DNA from: an uncultured Sphingomonadaceae bacterium
Lineage (GTDB): Bacteria; Pseudomonadota; Alphaproteobacteria; Sphingomonadales; Sphingomonadaceae
Reading direction: 5' to 3'
Length of the DNA: 64,000 nt
Assembly (NCBI GenBank): GCA_902806235.1
Contig: CADCVW010000043.1
Span: forward strand, 1-64,000
Shown here: in pieces, positions 32,953 to 43,454 of the stretch
Numbering within the stretch: position 1 is the stretch's first letter
Layout of the letters: every line of letters starts with the position of its first letter
The notes under the pieces: generated by a model
Databases searched by the model: none
What the model was told of the DNA's origin: nothing
The model's input: only the letters and a program-made list of their open reading frames with translations
Made by a program: the position numbers and the translations under genes

Positions 32953-33134
32953 AACAGTCGGTTAGATCCTGAGGTCTCCTACCTAGGTTGAGGCCAAGCC
33001 AGACTCTCGGCGCAGTTCCGGGCCTTTTCCACGCTAAGCGGAAACGCATTGTGGTCAGGAGACGCGCGAGAGCGGTTCGTTTCTCGCCGTGATCGGCTGC
33101 CAGTCTCCGCCCCAAAGAAATTGGCTGCAGGCGC

Positions 33135-33159
33135 TCAGGCCAGCCCGAGAGCCGCGCGT
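33135..33159 (-). repeat. 25-bp direct repeat copy A (extreme 3' end of a recombinase-like gene)
   Basis: tcaggccagcccgagagccgcgcgt, identical to 38736-38760; reverse strand encodes RAALGLA*. Confidence 0.85.
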
Positions 33160-33513
33160 CATGTCCAGCTCTTCGTGAGAGCGTCATCGAGACGAAGCAT
33201 GGATAAGGGTAGGCGACGAGCATACCGTTACATGATCGCGGTGGATGCCTTCATGCGAGTGCTGAGCGACCTCTGCCGGATTGACTCGGCGGCATGGTCG
33301 CGGTCGGGCCGGTGTCGGCCATAACCAACCACGACCGCTGTGCGCCCATCAAAAACCATTCGGGCGCGACTCGCGGCCAGACTTAACGTCTGATCGCTGC
33401 GAGGCTGGACGATCGATCGTGACCGTGCTCAACATGCGCCGGGATGTCTCGAGCATCGGAAATGCTCCACGGCACGTATCGCGGGGTGACCGGATCGGTA
33501 CGGGAGAGTTGCG

Positions 33514-35028
33514 ATGGCCAGCATCGGCGTCGGTCCGGCCGGCGCTATCCATACCGCGGTTCCGCCGCTTGGGCTCGGCACGCGGGTCAGCTACGGCGTC
33601 GGGGCGGTCGCCAATGGAACCAAGAACGCGGCATTCAGCACCTATCTGATGCTCTACTACAACCAGGTGATCGGCATTTCGGCGGCGATTGTGTCGGTGG
33701 CGATCGCGGCGACGCTGTTCGTCGATGCGCTCGCTGATCCGCTGATCGGGCGCTGGTCCGACGTTACCAGATCGCGGCTGGGGCGTCGGCATCCCTTCAT
33801 CTACGGTGCCGCGATCCCGACGACGATCTTCTTCGTCCTTGCCTGGTTCCCGCCGGCGGGCATGACGCCCGTGCAGACCGGTTTGTGGATCTTCGGCACC
33901 GCGATGGTGGCGCGCGTGTCGATCAGCGCGTTCGAGATCAGCTCCTCCGCGATGACGCCCGAACTGACGGAGGACTATCAGGAGCGCACCAAGCTGTTCT
34001 CGCTGCGTTACCTGTTCGGCTATGTCGGCGCGTTCGGGTTCACCGGATTGTCGCTCGCGCTCATCTTCCGCTCGACGCCCGAGTACGTTCGGGGCCAGCT
34101 CAATCCGGACGCGTACGCCACGTTCGCTTGGCTGGGCGGGGCCGTGATCCTACTCGCGATCCTGATCTGCGGGATCGGTACGCAGAGCCGCATTCCCTAT
34201 CTGCGCCAAGCCGAGACGCGCGACACCAGAGGCACGCTCGGCCGGCACCTGCGCGAGATGAAGGTCGCGCTCGGCAACCGCGCTTTTCTGTCGATCTTTG
34301 GCTTCGGCGTAATGAAATACTCCGCCATCGGGCTGTACACCGCGACGAGCCTGTATTTCGGCACCTACCTGTTCAAGCTGAACGGGCTGCAGCTCGCGCT
34401 GCTGACTTTCGACTCGCTGGTCGCCGCGGTGATCGCCGCCCCGCTGGCACCGATCGTCAGCCGCGCGATCGGCAAGCGCAACAGCTCCATGATCTTCGCA
34501 GTGGCCGGCGTGGCGCTGGGACAGCTGCCGCTGCTGCTAAGCTATCTGGACCTGTTTTTCGTGCCCGGCGACGCGTTGCTGGTGCCGACCCTGTTCGTGA
34601 TCGGCGCGGTCTACGGCGCGATGGTCGCCATCTCATTGATTAACACGTCGTCGATGCTCGCCGACGTAGTCGAGGACAGCGCCGTCAGGACCGGACACCA
34701 CGATGCGGGAATGTTCTTCGCCGCGTCAAGTTTCATGCAGCAATGCTCGGGCGGGGTCGGCATCTTCGTCGCCGGGCTGATCCTCACCCGGTCCGACTTC
34801 CCCGAGCGCGCGCGCCCCGACCAAGTGACCGCGGCAATGACCGACAGCCTGCTAATTCACTACATCCCGACGTCGATGACGCTGTGGGCGGTCGGCTGCC
34901 TGTTCCTGCTCTTCTACCCAATCAACAGGTTGCGGCACGAGGCAAATGTCGAGACGCTCAGGATGCGGGCGATGCAGGCGCGCGAGAACGAGCTGAGCAA
35001 CGCGCCAATCGGAGCGCCCGCGCGATGA
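33514..35028 (+). CDS. MFS transporter (GPH-like cation symporter type)
   Basis: SYGVGAVANGTKNAAFSTYLMLYYNQVIGISAAIVSVAIAATLFVDALADPLIGRWSDVTRSRLGRRHPFIYGAA; 12-TM pattern; ATGA overlap with next gene. Confidence 0.9.
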   Translation: MASIGVGPAGAIHTAVPPLGLGTRVSYGVGAVANGTKNAAFSTYLMLYYNQVIGISAAIVSVAIAATLFVDALADPLIGRWSDVTRSRLGRRHPFIYGAAIPTTIFFVLAWFPPAGMTPVQTGLWIFGTAMVARVSISAFEISSSAMTPELTEDYQERTKLFSLRYLFGYVGAFGFTGLSLALIFRSTPEYVRGQLNPDAYATFAWLGGAVILLAILICGIGTQSRIPYLRQAETRDTRGTLGRHLREMKVALGNRAFLSIFGFGVMKYSAIGLYTATSLYFGTYLFKLNGLQLALLTFDSLVAAVIAAPLAPIVSRAIGKRNSSMIFAVAGVALGQLPLLLSYLDLFFVPGDALLVPTLFVIGAVYGAMVAISLINTSSMLADVVEDSAVRTGHHDAGMFFAASSFMQQCSGGVGIFVAGLILTRSDFPERARPDQVTAAMTDSLLIHYIPTSMTLWAVGCLFLLFYPINRLRHEANVETLRMRAMQARENELSNAPIGAPAR

Positions 35029-36671
35029 CGACGTCGGCATGGTGCTACGCAAACCTGTGGGAGTCGGTCGCCGCCGCGCTTCCGCTCGAACCGGCGATCA
35101 TCCAGGGCGAGCGGGTCGTCACCTTCGCGGCGTTCGACGCCGCCGCCGACGCACTGGCTGCGTTCCTGCTCGTCGAGGGGCTCGGTCGGCAGGCGAAGGT
35201 CGCGGTCTATGCCGCCAACCGCCCCGAGTATCTCGTCGGCTGCTTCGCCGCGTTCAAGGCTGGGCTGGCCCCCTTCAACGTCAACTACCGCTACGGGCCC
35301 GAAGAGGTCCGCTTTCTCCTCGACAATGGCGACGCCGAAGCCGTGCTGTTCGACGCCGCCTTCGCCCCGGTGATCGAGCCGGTGCGCGCGGCGCTCCCCG
35401 GCGTGAAGGCGTGGATCGGGATCGAGCGGGACGGCGCGCCTGTACCCAATTGGGCGACCGACTATGACGCGGTCGCGTCGCGGCGGCCCGCCATGCGCCC
35501 GGTCGTCGCGCCTTGGGGTCGACACGAGGACGACCTGCTGCTGCTCGTCACCGGCGGCACGACCGGCATGCCGAAGGCGGTGATGTGGCGGCAGGGCGAT
35601 CTCCTGGCCAAGGGCGGCTACGGCGCCAATCCGCTGATGGGGCTGCCCCCGCTCGGCGCGCCGGAGGAGGCGGGCGCGCGCGCGCTGGCGACGCCGATCC
35701 GGCCGAGCTCGCTGATCGCCCCGCCATTGATGCACGCGACCGGGCTGATCGCGGCGTTCGGCGCGATCGGCTTCGGCGGCGCGGTGATACTGCTTCCTCA
35801 TCGCCGATTCGAGCCCGAGGTCGTGTGGGACACGGTCGAGCGCCGGCGCGTCACGCGGATGACAATCGTCGGACAACCATTCGCGCAGCCTCTGCTCGAG
35901 GCGCTCGTCGCCCATCCCGGGCGCTGGGACCTGACGTCGCTCGTGGTAATCGGGTCGTCGGGCGCGATGTGGAACCGCGAGAACAAGCTGGAACTGGTCG
36001 GCCGCATCTCCCAGGCGCAGCTAATCGACAGCTACTCGTCGTCCGAAGCCTTCGGGATGGGCATCTCAACGACGACCGCTACGGGCGAGAGCGCCACCGC
36101 CGCCTTCGTGCTGGGGCCGGATTGCGCGATCTTCACCGAGGACGGTCGCCGCGTCGAGCCGGGATCGGGCGAGAGCGGGCGGCTGTGCGTCAGCGGGCCG
36201 ATCCCGCTGGGTTATTACAAGGACCCGCTGAAATCGGCGGCGACTTTTCCGGTCCATGAGGGGCGGCGCTGGTCTATGCCCGGCGACTGGGCGACCATCG
36301 ACGCCGACGGCACCGTCCAGGTGCTCGGGCGCGGGTCGCAATGCATTAACACCGGCGGCGAGAAGGTCTTTCCCGAGGAGGTCGAGGAAGCGCTCAAGCG
36401 CCATCCGGCGGTGCGAGACGCTGCGGTGACGGGCGTGCCCGACCCGCGCTACGGCGAGCGGATCGCGGCGCTGGTCGAGCCGTATCCCAACGTGAACACG
36501 GGCGAAGCGGAACTGATCGCGCATGTCCGCGGGCAACTCGCCCCATACAAGGCGCCGCGCCACGTGCTGCTGGTCGACAGTATCGCGCGCGCGCCTAACG
36601 GAAAGCTCGATTATCGGGCGATCAAAGACCGCGCGCTGGCCGCCTTCGCGGTCGGGACGGCGATCCCGTGA
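35025..36671 (+). CDS. Acyl-CoA synthetase (AMP-dependent synthetase/ligase)
   Basis: LLLLVTGGTTGMPKAVMWRQGD; DSYSSSEAFGMG; VLGRGSQCINTGGEKVFPEEVEEALKRHPAVRDAAVTGVPDPRYGERIAALVEP; PNGKLDYRAIK. Confidence 0.93.
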   Translation: MTTSAWCYANLWESVAAALPLEPAIIQGERVVTFAAFDAAADALAAFLLVEGLGRQAKVAVYAANRPEYLVGCFAAFKAGLAPFNVNYRYGPEEVRFLLDNGDAEAVLFDAAFAPVIEPVRAALPGVKAWIGIERDGAPVPNWATDYDAVASRRPAMRPVVAPWGRHEDDLLLLVTGGTTGMPKAVMWRQGDLLAKGGYGANPLMGLPPLGAPEEAGARALATPIRPSSLIAPPLMHATGLIAAFGAIGFGGAVILLPHRRFEPEVVWDTVERRRVTRMTIVGQPFAQPLLEALVAHPGRWDLTSLVVIGSSGAMWNRENKLELVGRISQAQLIDSYSSSEAFGMGISTTTATGESATAAFVLGPDCAIFTEDGRRVEPGSGESGRLCVSGPIPLGYYKDPLKSAATFPVHEGRRWSMPGDWATIDADGTVQVLGRGSQCINTGGEKVFPEEVEEALKRHPAVRDAAVTGVPDPRYGERIAALVEPYPNVNTGEAELIAHVRGQLAPYKAPRHVLLVDSIARAPNGKLDYRAIKDRALAAFAVGTAIP

Positions 36672-37154
36672 GCATCCGGAACAACGCATATATCGCCGGC
36701 GCGTTCGAGCATTCGACCCGGCTCGCGCCCGACAAGACTACGCCGCAGCTGCACGCCGAATGCGCCGCCGGAGCGCTCGCCGATGCCGGCCTCTCGCTCG
36801 GCGTCATCGACGGCTATTTTGCGCGGGCGACGCGCCGGGCTTCGGCGCGCTGTCAATGATCGACTATCGGGCCTGCGGCGAACCGCACTGGTACCTCGCG
36901 CGCTTTGTCCCTTCTGCCTGTTAGCCGACACGAACTGGGAGGAATGCATGGGGCTTGGCACGCTATACAGCGTCTCGCCGATGCGCCGCGCCCCAGCGCC
37001 GTACACGCTCGCCTACGTCGCTTTGGACAAAGGGCCGGCGATGCTGACCAACATCGTCGGCGATCCAAACGCGCCGGCGAGTGGCGACCGGATGCGGGTC
37101 CGTTTCGTCGCCACCGACGGCGGCCCCCCGGTGCCGATGTTCGCTCCCGCATGA
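36668..37154 (+). pseudogene. Collapsed thiolase N-terminus joined to zinc-ribbon/OB-fold (DUF35) C-terminal remnant
   Basis: MSIRNNAYIAGAFEHSTRLAPDKTTPQLHAECAAGALADAGLSLGVIDGYF then, in other frames, FCAGDAPGFGALSMIDYRACGEPHWYLAR and ALCPFCLLADTNWEECMGLGTLYSVSPMRRAPAPYTLAYVALDKGPAMLTNIVGDPNAPASGDRMRVRFVATDGGPPVPMFAPA*. Confidence 0.8.
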
Positions 37155-37262
37155 CGACCGCACCACCGACGCTCGCGGCGCGCGAGGCGGCGTACGATCG
37201 GTTCGTCCTCGATAATCTCCCGCGCAACTACCTCGCCAACTTCGTCTACGGCATGCTCGGGG
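37151..37262 (+). pseudogene. 5' remnant of an MFS transporter gene
   Basis: MTTAPPTLAAREAAYDRFVLDNLPRNYLANFVYGMLG, then sequence switches to antisense DUF5681-like coding. Confidence 0.6.
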
Positions 37263-37450
37263 CGCATGGTCGCTTGAACGGCGGGCATCTGGACCACCTT
37301 GTCGCCCTCCTTCACGCTCACGGGCCGGTAGTGCTCGTTCAAGATCAAGTGATCGGCGGGCAGGTCAGCCGGATTGTACGGCAGATTTAGGAGCGGCCGC
37401 TTGCGCGGCCGGCCCTTCGGGTTGCCGGACACGCCCGGCTTGAACCGGAT
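37263..37450 (-). pseudogene. DUF5681-like protein N-terminal remnant
   Basis: Reverse strand FKPGVSGNPKGRPRKRPLLNLPYNPADLPADHLILNEHYRPVSVKEGDKVVQMPAVQATMR; 'KPGQSGNPKGRPRK' signature; truncated at the MFS remnant. Confidence 0.65.
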
Positions 37451-37698
37451 GTGGGCCGGCGGTCGACAACGACTGCGTCGCGCACCAAGCAGTTTTTAAG
37501 TGGTTGTGATGATCCAGCTGAACGAAGGTCGGAGATTCATCGCCGATTTCCGGGAGCTTCGCCGACTGCAGCGCGGGTGAGGTGTAGTCGGAGACTCGCC
37601 CATCCGCCTCTCGATCCGGCGCGGAGCGTACAGTGTGCTCGGGTCGCCGAGACCTGACCGCAGATTGCACGGCCTACCCATTGCGCTGACGTACTCAG

Positions 37699-38586
37699 CT
37701 AAGCCCGCTCCCTGACGAGCAGGGTCGGTGCGATATGACTGCGGCGTAAGGCAACGATCAGCACGCCTAGCAGCGCCAATGCGGCACCCACGGCCATCCG
37801 GGTATCGAAGCGGTCGCCCGTGATCAGCACGCCAAGACCAATCGTCGCGAGCGGCGTCATCAGCGTCAGGGGTGCGAGCAGGTTGGCCTCGTAGCGCTGA
37901 ATAAGGCCATAATAAGCGGTGTGCGCTACGACCGACACGATGAGCGCGGAGAAGATGACCGCCGCGACGAACCCCCATCCCGCTCCCAGCATCGCTTCCC
38001 ATTGCCTGGTCTCGAATAGGAGCGAACCGGCCGCCAATGGCCAAAGCGAAGCGAAGCCCACCCAGGCTTGAAACTGCAGCGGGCGAATCTCCTCCATCTG
38101 TTTCAGGAGGATCGCCCCGACCGAGCCGGCGGCGGCGGCCGCAGCAACGAACCATAGCCCGCGCGACAACGAAAGGCCTTCGGGGTTCCAGATCACGGTG
38201 AGCGCGCCGATCATGGTCAGGAGCACCCCCAGACCGCGTCGCCATCGGATCCGCTCGCCGAGCACGGCCACGGACAGCAGCGTGGTGATGGGCACGCCCA
38301 ACTGCACCACGATTGCCGCCGCGGAGGGGCTCGCCGTTTGCAGGCCGATGAAGAGCAGCGCGAAGTTGCCCCCGCCCATGAGCAAGCCCACCAGCAGGAT
38401 GCGCCAAAGCGGGCGAGGCGCCGGCAACAGCCAAGGCAGGGTCACGGCTGCCACGAGCACGAAGCGGACGGCGGCAAAGGCCAGCGGCGGCACGTCCCAG
38501 TGGCCGACGACAACCTTGCTGACGACGTTGCTCATGCCCCAAGCGAGGCAGATCAGCACCAGAACCGCGAAATCGCGCGCTGCCAA
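37699..38586 (-). CDS. EamA/DMT family transporter
   Basis: Ten-TM pattern; LICLAWGMSNVVSKVVVGHWDVPPLAFAAVRF; GLLMGGGNFALLFIGLQTASPSAAAIVVQLGVPITTLLSVAVLGERIRWRR. Confidence 0.9.
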   Translation of the reverse strand: MAARDFAVLVLICLAWGMSNVVSKVVVGHWDVPPLAFAAVRFVLVAAVTLPWLLPAPRPLWRILLVGLLMGGGNFALLFIGLQTASPSAAAIVVQLGVPITTLLSVAVLGERIRWRRGLGVLLTMIGALTVIWNPEGLSLSRGLWFVAAAAAAGSVGAILLKQMEEIRPLQFQAWVGFASLWPLAAGSLLFETRQWEAMLGAGWGFVAAVIFSALIVSVVAHTAYYGLIQRYEANLLAPLTLMTPLATIGLGVLITGDRFDTRMAVGAALALLGVLIVALRRSHIAPTLLVRERA

Positions 38587-38735
38587 GCCATCAGCTCCAG
38601 CTGAGATCCGTCCGCGATCATCGGCAACATGCCACCTAGGCGGATGAGAGTACTCGGCGCGGCGCTACCGACCGAGCGCGAGTAGCGCAAGGCGAAGGGG
38701 TCCGCGCGGAATAGCGCGTAGAGAGGGTGGCCATA

Positions 38736-38760
38736 TCAGGCCAGCCCGAGAGCCGCGCGT
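38736..38760 (-). repeat. 25-bp direct repeat copy B
   Basis: tcaggccagcccgagagccgcgcgt, identical to 33135-33159; here the 3' terminus of the recombinase remnant. Confidence 0.85.
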
Positions 38761-39530
38761 TGTTCATGCCAATCGAGCGGCAGTTGGAGAGCAAGCAAGC
38801 GCTTAGCGGAAAGCGTGGACGGTTGCCGCCCGTCGATGACCTTGCCGATGATATCAGGCGCCAGATGACTGAGGGCGAAAAGCCGACCCAGCCGAGACCG
38901 GCAACGACCCGCTTCCGCCGCGATCCGGCTGAGCGGCTGTCCCAGCTTCCCGAGCACCAGCGTCTTAACGGCTGCCGCTTCAGCAAGCAGGGCGACGAAC
39001 TCTTCGTTCCGTTCGCACTGCGGTTTGGGTGCTGGTTGATCGCCGGGGATGACGAGCCGCACCTCGTGCCCCCGCCGCACCCGCATCGCGTCGGCCGTTA
39101 GAGGAGTCTCGTGCTCGCACCTGCTGGCGTCAGATAGTGCGCTGAGGGTTTCAAGCAGCGCCGTACCGATAGCGATGATGCAGATCGAATTCCCTCCGAG
39201 TTCGACCTTGGCGACGAGCGCCCGCACGAGTGCGACCCGGTCCGCAGATGGGCCGCACGCGCGGATGCCGCTCAACCGCTTGGCTGCTAGCACCGCGGTC
39301 TGAATCGAGGCTGGGCTTGCCTCCTAGACGATGAGTTCGTGCAAGCGCACTTGGTCTGTGAGCAGCCTGCGGAAGCAGCAGGTGAGGATGGACTCAACAT
39401 CATGAGCTGAGATCCGCCAAGCCGGCTGATTCCCGACTCGTAACTGATTGCCGTGAGTCACGTAATATCGATGACGGCGGCCGTTTTTGACAGCGTGGCT
39501 CGGTGACATAGGTATATTTCCGCAGTGGTA
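38736..39530 (-). pseudogene. Serine recombinase C-terminal remnant, interrupted by in-frame TAG (39324-39326)
   Basis: Reverse strand NIPMSPSHAVKNGRRHRYYVTHGNQLRVGNQPAWRISAHDVESILTCCFRRLLTDQVRLHELIV*EASPASIQTAVLAAKRLSG...RLGRLFALSHLAPDIIGKVIDGRQPSTLSAKRLLALQLPLDWHEQRAALGLA*; lacks the N-terminal catalytic domain. Confidence 0.75.
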
Positions 39531-39881
39531 GCTCGTCGCTGCTGAAGGCACCAACGGTAACGTCGGCTCTAGAGTGTTCCGAGTGACTAGTCCCAGCCAT
39601 AGCCTCGATCGGGATAGCTACATAAACGGACGTCTGGTTTAGGAGAGTGACGTAGCAGCGCTGAACGTGCGCATTTGGGTCCTTTAGGATCCGGCAGCTA
39701 TGTAAGCGGAAGTCGGCCTTTCGCCTTTGTCTCGCTCGGAGGCCGCCGGTCCACTGCTGGCTACCGATGGTCATCCATGTCGTCCGGCCTCCGGAGGAGC
39801 GCAACGTCTCGGTGCTGTTTTCCAAACGTGGCGCGCTTCTCGGGTGCTGACCAGCGGGTCCTACAACGTTAAGGCTGGGCC

Positions 39882-42800
39882 GTGCAGGGCACCACAGATC
39901 TTTGGCGGTTCTTTATCGATCGTGGAGGCACGTTCACTGACGTGGTCGCCCGCGCGCCGGACGGGCGGTTACTGACCGCCAAGCTCTTGTCGGAGGATCC
40001 CAACCGCTACCACGACGCGGCAGTAGAGGCGATCCGGCGGCTGACGGGCGTGGCTGACGGGCCGCTGCCCCCGGCCGAGGTCCGGGTCGGCACCACAGTC
40101 GCCACCAACGCGCTGCTCGAGCGCAAGGGCGAGCCGAGCTTGCTCGCGATCACCCACGGCTTCGGTGACGCCTTGCGCATCGGCTATCAGGACCGACCGG
40201 ATATCTTCGCGCGCGTGATCCGCTTACCCGACCCGCTCTACGCCCGCGTGTTCGAGGTGGACGAGCGGGTGGACGCCGACGGGCGGGTGCTGCGGCCGCT
40301 CGACCTCGACGACGCCAAGCGCGGTTTTCAAGCGGCGTACGACGCGGGCCTGCGCGCGATCGCGATCGCGCTGATGCACGGCTATCGCTCTCCCGAACAC
40401 GAGCGCGCGCTGGCCGAGCTGGCGAGAGGAATCGGCTTCCGCCAAGTGTCGGCGAGCCACGACGTGGCGCCCGTCATCAAGCTCGTCGCGCGCGGCGACA
40501 CCACGGTGGTCGACGCGTACCTCTCGCCGGGCCTCGGGTGCTACGTCGCGGAACTCGAGCGCGCGCTCGGCGGGGCGCGGCCGCTGTTCATGCAATCGAA
40601 CGGCGGGCTGGTCGCGGGCAAGCGTTTCCGCGGGCGCGACGCGCTGCTGTCGGGGCCGGCGGGCGGGATCGTCGGCATGGCGAGGACCGCCGAGGCCGCC
40701 GGGTTCAGCCATGTCATCGGCTTCGACATGGGCGGCACCTCGACGGACGTGTCGCTCTATGCGGGGCGGTTCGAGCGGCGGCACGAGGGCGTGGTAGCGG
40801 GCGTGCGCGTGGTCGCGCCTACCCTGCGCATCGACACGGTCGCCGCGGGCGGGGGATCGGTCTGTCTGTTCGAGGGCGGGCGCTTCCGCGTCGGCCCCGA
40901 GTCGGCGGGGGCCGATCCGGGGCCAGCCTGCTACCGTCGCGGCGGGCCGCTCACGGTGACCGACTGCAACCTTCTCCTGGGAAAGATCCAGCCCGAGCAC
41001 TTCCCGCAGGTGTTCGGGCCGGCAGGCGACGAGCCGCCCGACCGCGTCGCAGCGGAGGCGGGGATGGACGCGCTGCTCGATCGGGTGGAGGCTGTGACGG
41101 GCCGGCGCCCCGGCCGCGAGGAAGCGGCGGAAGGGCTGGTTGCGATCGCGGTCGCCAACATGGCGGGAGCCATCAAGGCGGTCTCAGTCGCGCGGGGGCA
41201 CGATCCCGCCGCCTACACGCTCGCCTGTTTCGGCGGCGCGGGCGGGCAGCACGCCTGTCTGGTCGCCGACGCGCTGGGGATGGAGCGGGTGATGATCCAC
41301 CCGCTCGCGGGCGTGCTCTCGGCCTACGGGATGGGGCTGGCTGACCGGCGCGTGCTCAGGGAGGCGACGGTGGCGTTGGCTCTGGAAGATAGCGACGGGC
41401 TGGAAGCTGCGCGGGCAGAGCTGGAGAACAGGGCGCGCGACGAGCTCGCGGCGCAGAGCGTGACGGAGGACGTCCGTGCGGAGTCCCGCGCGAAGCTGCG
41501 GTTCGCGCGGGCGGATTTCGGGATCGAGGTGCCATTCGGCCCAGCCGACGCGATGCACGTGGCGTTCGACGCGGCGCACCGTGAGCGGTTCGGCTTCGTC
41601 GGCGAAGGCGCGCTGGTGGTTGAGCAATTACGCGTGGAGGCGGTGGCAGCCGCGGGCGAGGCCGCCGCGGCGGCCACGCTCCCGTCGGAAAGCGCGCCGC
41701 CGGTCGCGGATGTCACAACCTACCTTGCCGGCGAGCCCCATCGCGCGCCGCTGTTTGAGCGTTGCGGGCTGGCGGCGGGCGCGGAGGTGAGGGGGCCGGC
41801 GCTGATCGTTGATCCCGTGTCGACCACGGTGGTCGAGCCCGGCTGGACCGCGCGCGTGTATGACGAGGGCAGCCTGGTGCTGGCCCGCCATGCGCCGCGC
41901 GCGCGGGCGACGACGGGCGCGGAGCTCGACCCTGTGCGTCTCGAAATCTTCGCGGGCCTGTTCATGGGCATCGCCGAAGAGATGGGCGCGGCGCTCCAGC
42001 GCTCCGCCTCGTCGGTCAACATCCGCGAACGGCTCGATTTCTCCTGCGCGCAGTTCGACGCGGCCGGGAATCTCGTCGCCAACGCGCCGCACATCCCCGT
42101 GCACCTGGGGAGCATGGGCGAGAGCATCCGCACCGTAATCGAGAGCCGGCGCGGCACGATGAAGCCGGGCGACGTTTACGCGCTGAACGCGCCGTACCGC
42201 GGCGGCACGCACCTGCCCGACATCACCGCCATCATGCCCGTGTTCGCGGGCGGCCTCGATCCCGCCTTCTTCGTCGCCGCGCGCGGGCATCACGCCGACG
42301 TGGGCGGGATCAGCCCCGGTTCGATGCCGCCCGACAGCCGCACAATCAGGGAGGAAGGAGTGATCCTCGACGACGTGGCCGTCGTCGACGGCGGTAAGTT
42401 CCGCGAAGCGGAGCTGCGCGCGCTGTTCGCGTCCGGAGCCTTTCCCGCGCGCAACATCGACCAGAACATCGCTGACCTCCGCGCTCAAGTCGCCGCCTGC
42501 GCCCGCGGCGCGCGAGGGTTGGAGGCGCTGGTGGCACAGCACGGGGCGGGAACGGTCGCCGCCTACATGGAGCATGTGCAGGCCCACGCCGCCGACGCCG
42601 TGCGGACGCTGATCGCCGACCTGCCGGAGGGCGCGTCCGCGTACGAGCTCGACGACGGCTCGGTCGTGCGGGTCGCGGTGCGCGTCGACCGCGCGCGGGG
42701 CCGGGCGGTGGTCGACTTCACCGGCACGAGCCGGCAGCACCCCGGCAACTTCAACGCCCCGCGCTCGGTGGTGCGCGCGGCGGTGCTCTACGTCATGCGG

Positions 42801-43454
42801 CTGATGGTGGGGCGGAGCATCCCCTTGAACGACGGCTTCCTGCGCCCGGTGGAGGTGGTGATCCCGGACGGCTCCATGTTGTCCCCGCGTTACCCCGCCG
42901 CGGTGGTGGCGGGCAATGTGGAGGTGAGCCAGGTCGTCACTGACGCGCTGCTCAGCGCGCTGGGCGCGATGGCGGGCAGCCAGGGCACGATGAACAATCT
43001 CACCTTCGGCGACGCCGAGCGGCAATATTACGAAACGATCGCCGGCGGCGCGGGCGCCAGCCACGATGGCGAGGGCGCGTCGGCGGTGCAGACGCATATG
43101 ACCAACAGCCGCCTGACCGACCCGGAGGTGCTGGAGGCGCGCTTTCCCGTGCTGCTGGAGGAGTTCGCGATCCGGCGCGGGTCGGGCGGCGACGGCGCGC
43201 GGCGCGGCGGGGACGGCGCGGTGCGGCGGATCCGCTTTCGCGCACCCATGCGCGCCGCAATCCTGTCCAACCGCCGCCGCGTGCCGCCTTTCGGCCTAGA
43301 CGGCGGCGGGCCGGGCGCTCCCGGCATCAACCGCGTCGAGCGCGCGGACGGCTCGGTCGAGCCGCTGGGCGGCACCGCCGCGGTCGAGATGGCGCCGGGC
43401 GATGCGGTCGTGATCGAGACGCCGGGCGGCGGCGGATGGGGGAAGTCGAGCTGA
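39882..43454 (+). CDS. Single-chain hydantoinase/5-oxoprolinase (HyuA-HyuB fusion)
   Basis: [59 protein letters not shown]; HyuB half ([60 protein letters not shown]); C-terminal PGGGGWG. True start may lie slightly downstream of 39882. Confidence 0.93.
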   Translation: MQGTTDLWRFFIDRGGTFTDVVARAPDGRLLTAKLLSEDPNRYHDAAVEAIRRLTGVADGPLPPAEVRVGTTVATNALLERKGEPSLLAITHGFGDALRIGYQDRPDIFARVIRLPDPLYARVFEVDERVDADGRVLRPLDLDDAKRGFQAAYDAGLRAIAIALMHGYRSPEHERALAELARGIGFRQVSASHDVAPVIKLVARGDTTVVDAYLSPGLGCYVAELERALGGARPLFMQSNGGLVAGKRFRGRDALLSGPAGGIVGMARTAEAAGFSHVIGFDMGGTSTDVSLYAGRFERRHEGVVAGVRVVAPTLRIDTVAAGGGSVCLFEGGRFRVGPESAGADPGPACYRRGGPLTVTDCNLLLGKIQPEHFPQVFGPAGDEPPDRVAAEAGMDALLDRVEAVTGRRPGREEAAEGLVAIAVANMAGAIKAVSVARGHDPAAYTLACFGGAGGQHACLVADALGMERVMIHPLAGVLSAYGMGLADRRVLREATVALALEDSDGLEAARAELENRARDELAAQSVTEDVRAESRAKLRFARADFGIEVPFGPADAMHVAFDAAHRERFGFVGEGALVVEQLRVEAVAAAGEAAAAATLPSESAPPVADVTTYLAGEPHRAPLFERCGLAAGAEVRGPALIVDPVSTTVVEPGWTARVYDEGSLVLARHAPRARATTGAELDPVRLEIFAGLFMGIAEEMGAALQRSASSVNIRERLDFSCAQFDAAGNLVANAPHIPVHLGSMGESIRTVIESRRGTMKPGDVYALNAPYRGGTHLPDITAIMPVFAGGLDPAFFVAARGHHADVGGISPGSMPPDSRTIREEGVILDDVAVVDGGKFREAELRALFASGAFPARNIDQNIADLRAQVAACARGARGLEALVAQHGAGTVAAYMEHVQAHAADAVRTLIADLPEGASAYELDDGSVVRVAVRVDRARGRAVVDFTGTSRQHPGNFNAPRSVVRAAVLYVMRLMVGRSIPLNDGFLRPVEVVIPDGSMLSPRYPAAVVAGNVEVSQVVTDALLSALGAMAGSQGTMNNLTFGDAERQYYETIAGGAGASHDGEGASAVQTHMTNSRLTDPEVLEARFPVLLEEFAIRRGSGGDGARRGGDGAVRRIRFRAPMRAAILSNRRRVPPFGLDGGGPGAPGINRVERADGSVEPLGGTAAVEMAPGDAVVIETPGGGGWGKSS

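Noticed and set aside
33020-33055. Inverted third copy of recombinase-like sequence (tccacgctaagcgg)
   Set aside because: Match to the 38.8-kb remnant is too short to separate from chance; it also forms a weak hairpin.
14691-39326. Genome-wide amber recoding hypothesis from the TAGs in gltX and the recombinase remnant
   Set aside because: TAG is used as an ordinary terminator in this window (flippase, pheT, PlsC-like gene, tamA), and the recombinase is a remnant anyway.
41628-43097. 489-aa minus-strand ORF antisense to the oxoprolinase
   Set aside because: Shadow ORF; the sense strand has continuous HyuA-HyuB motifs.
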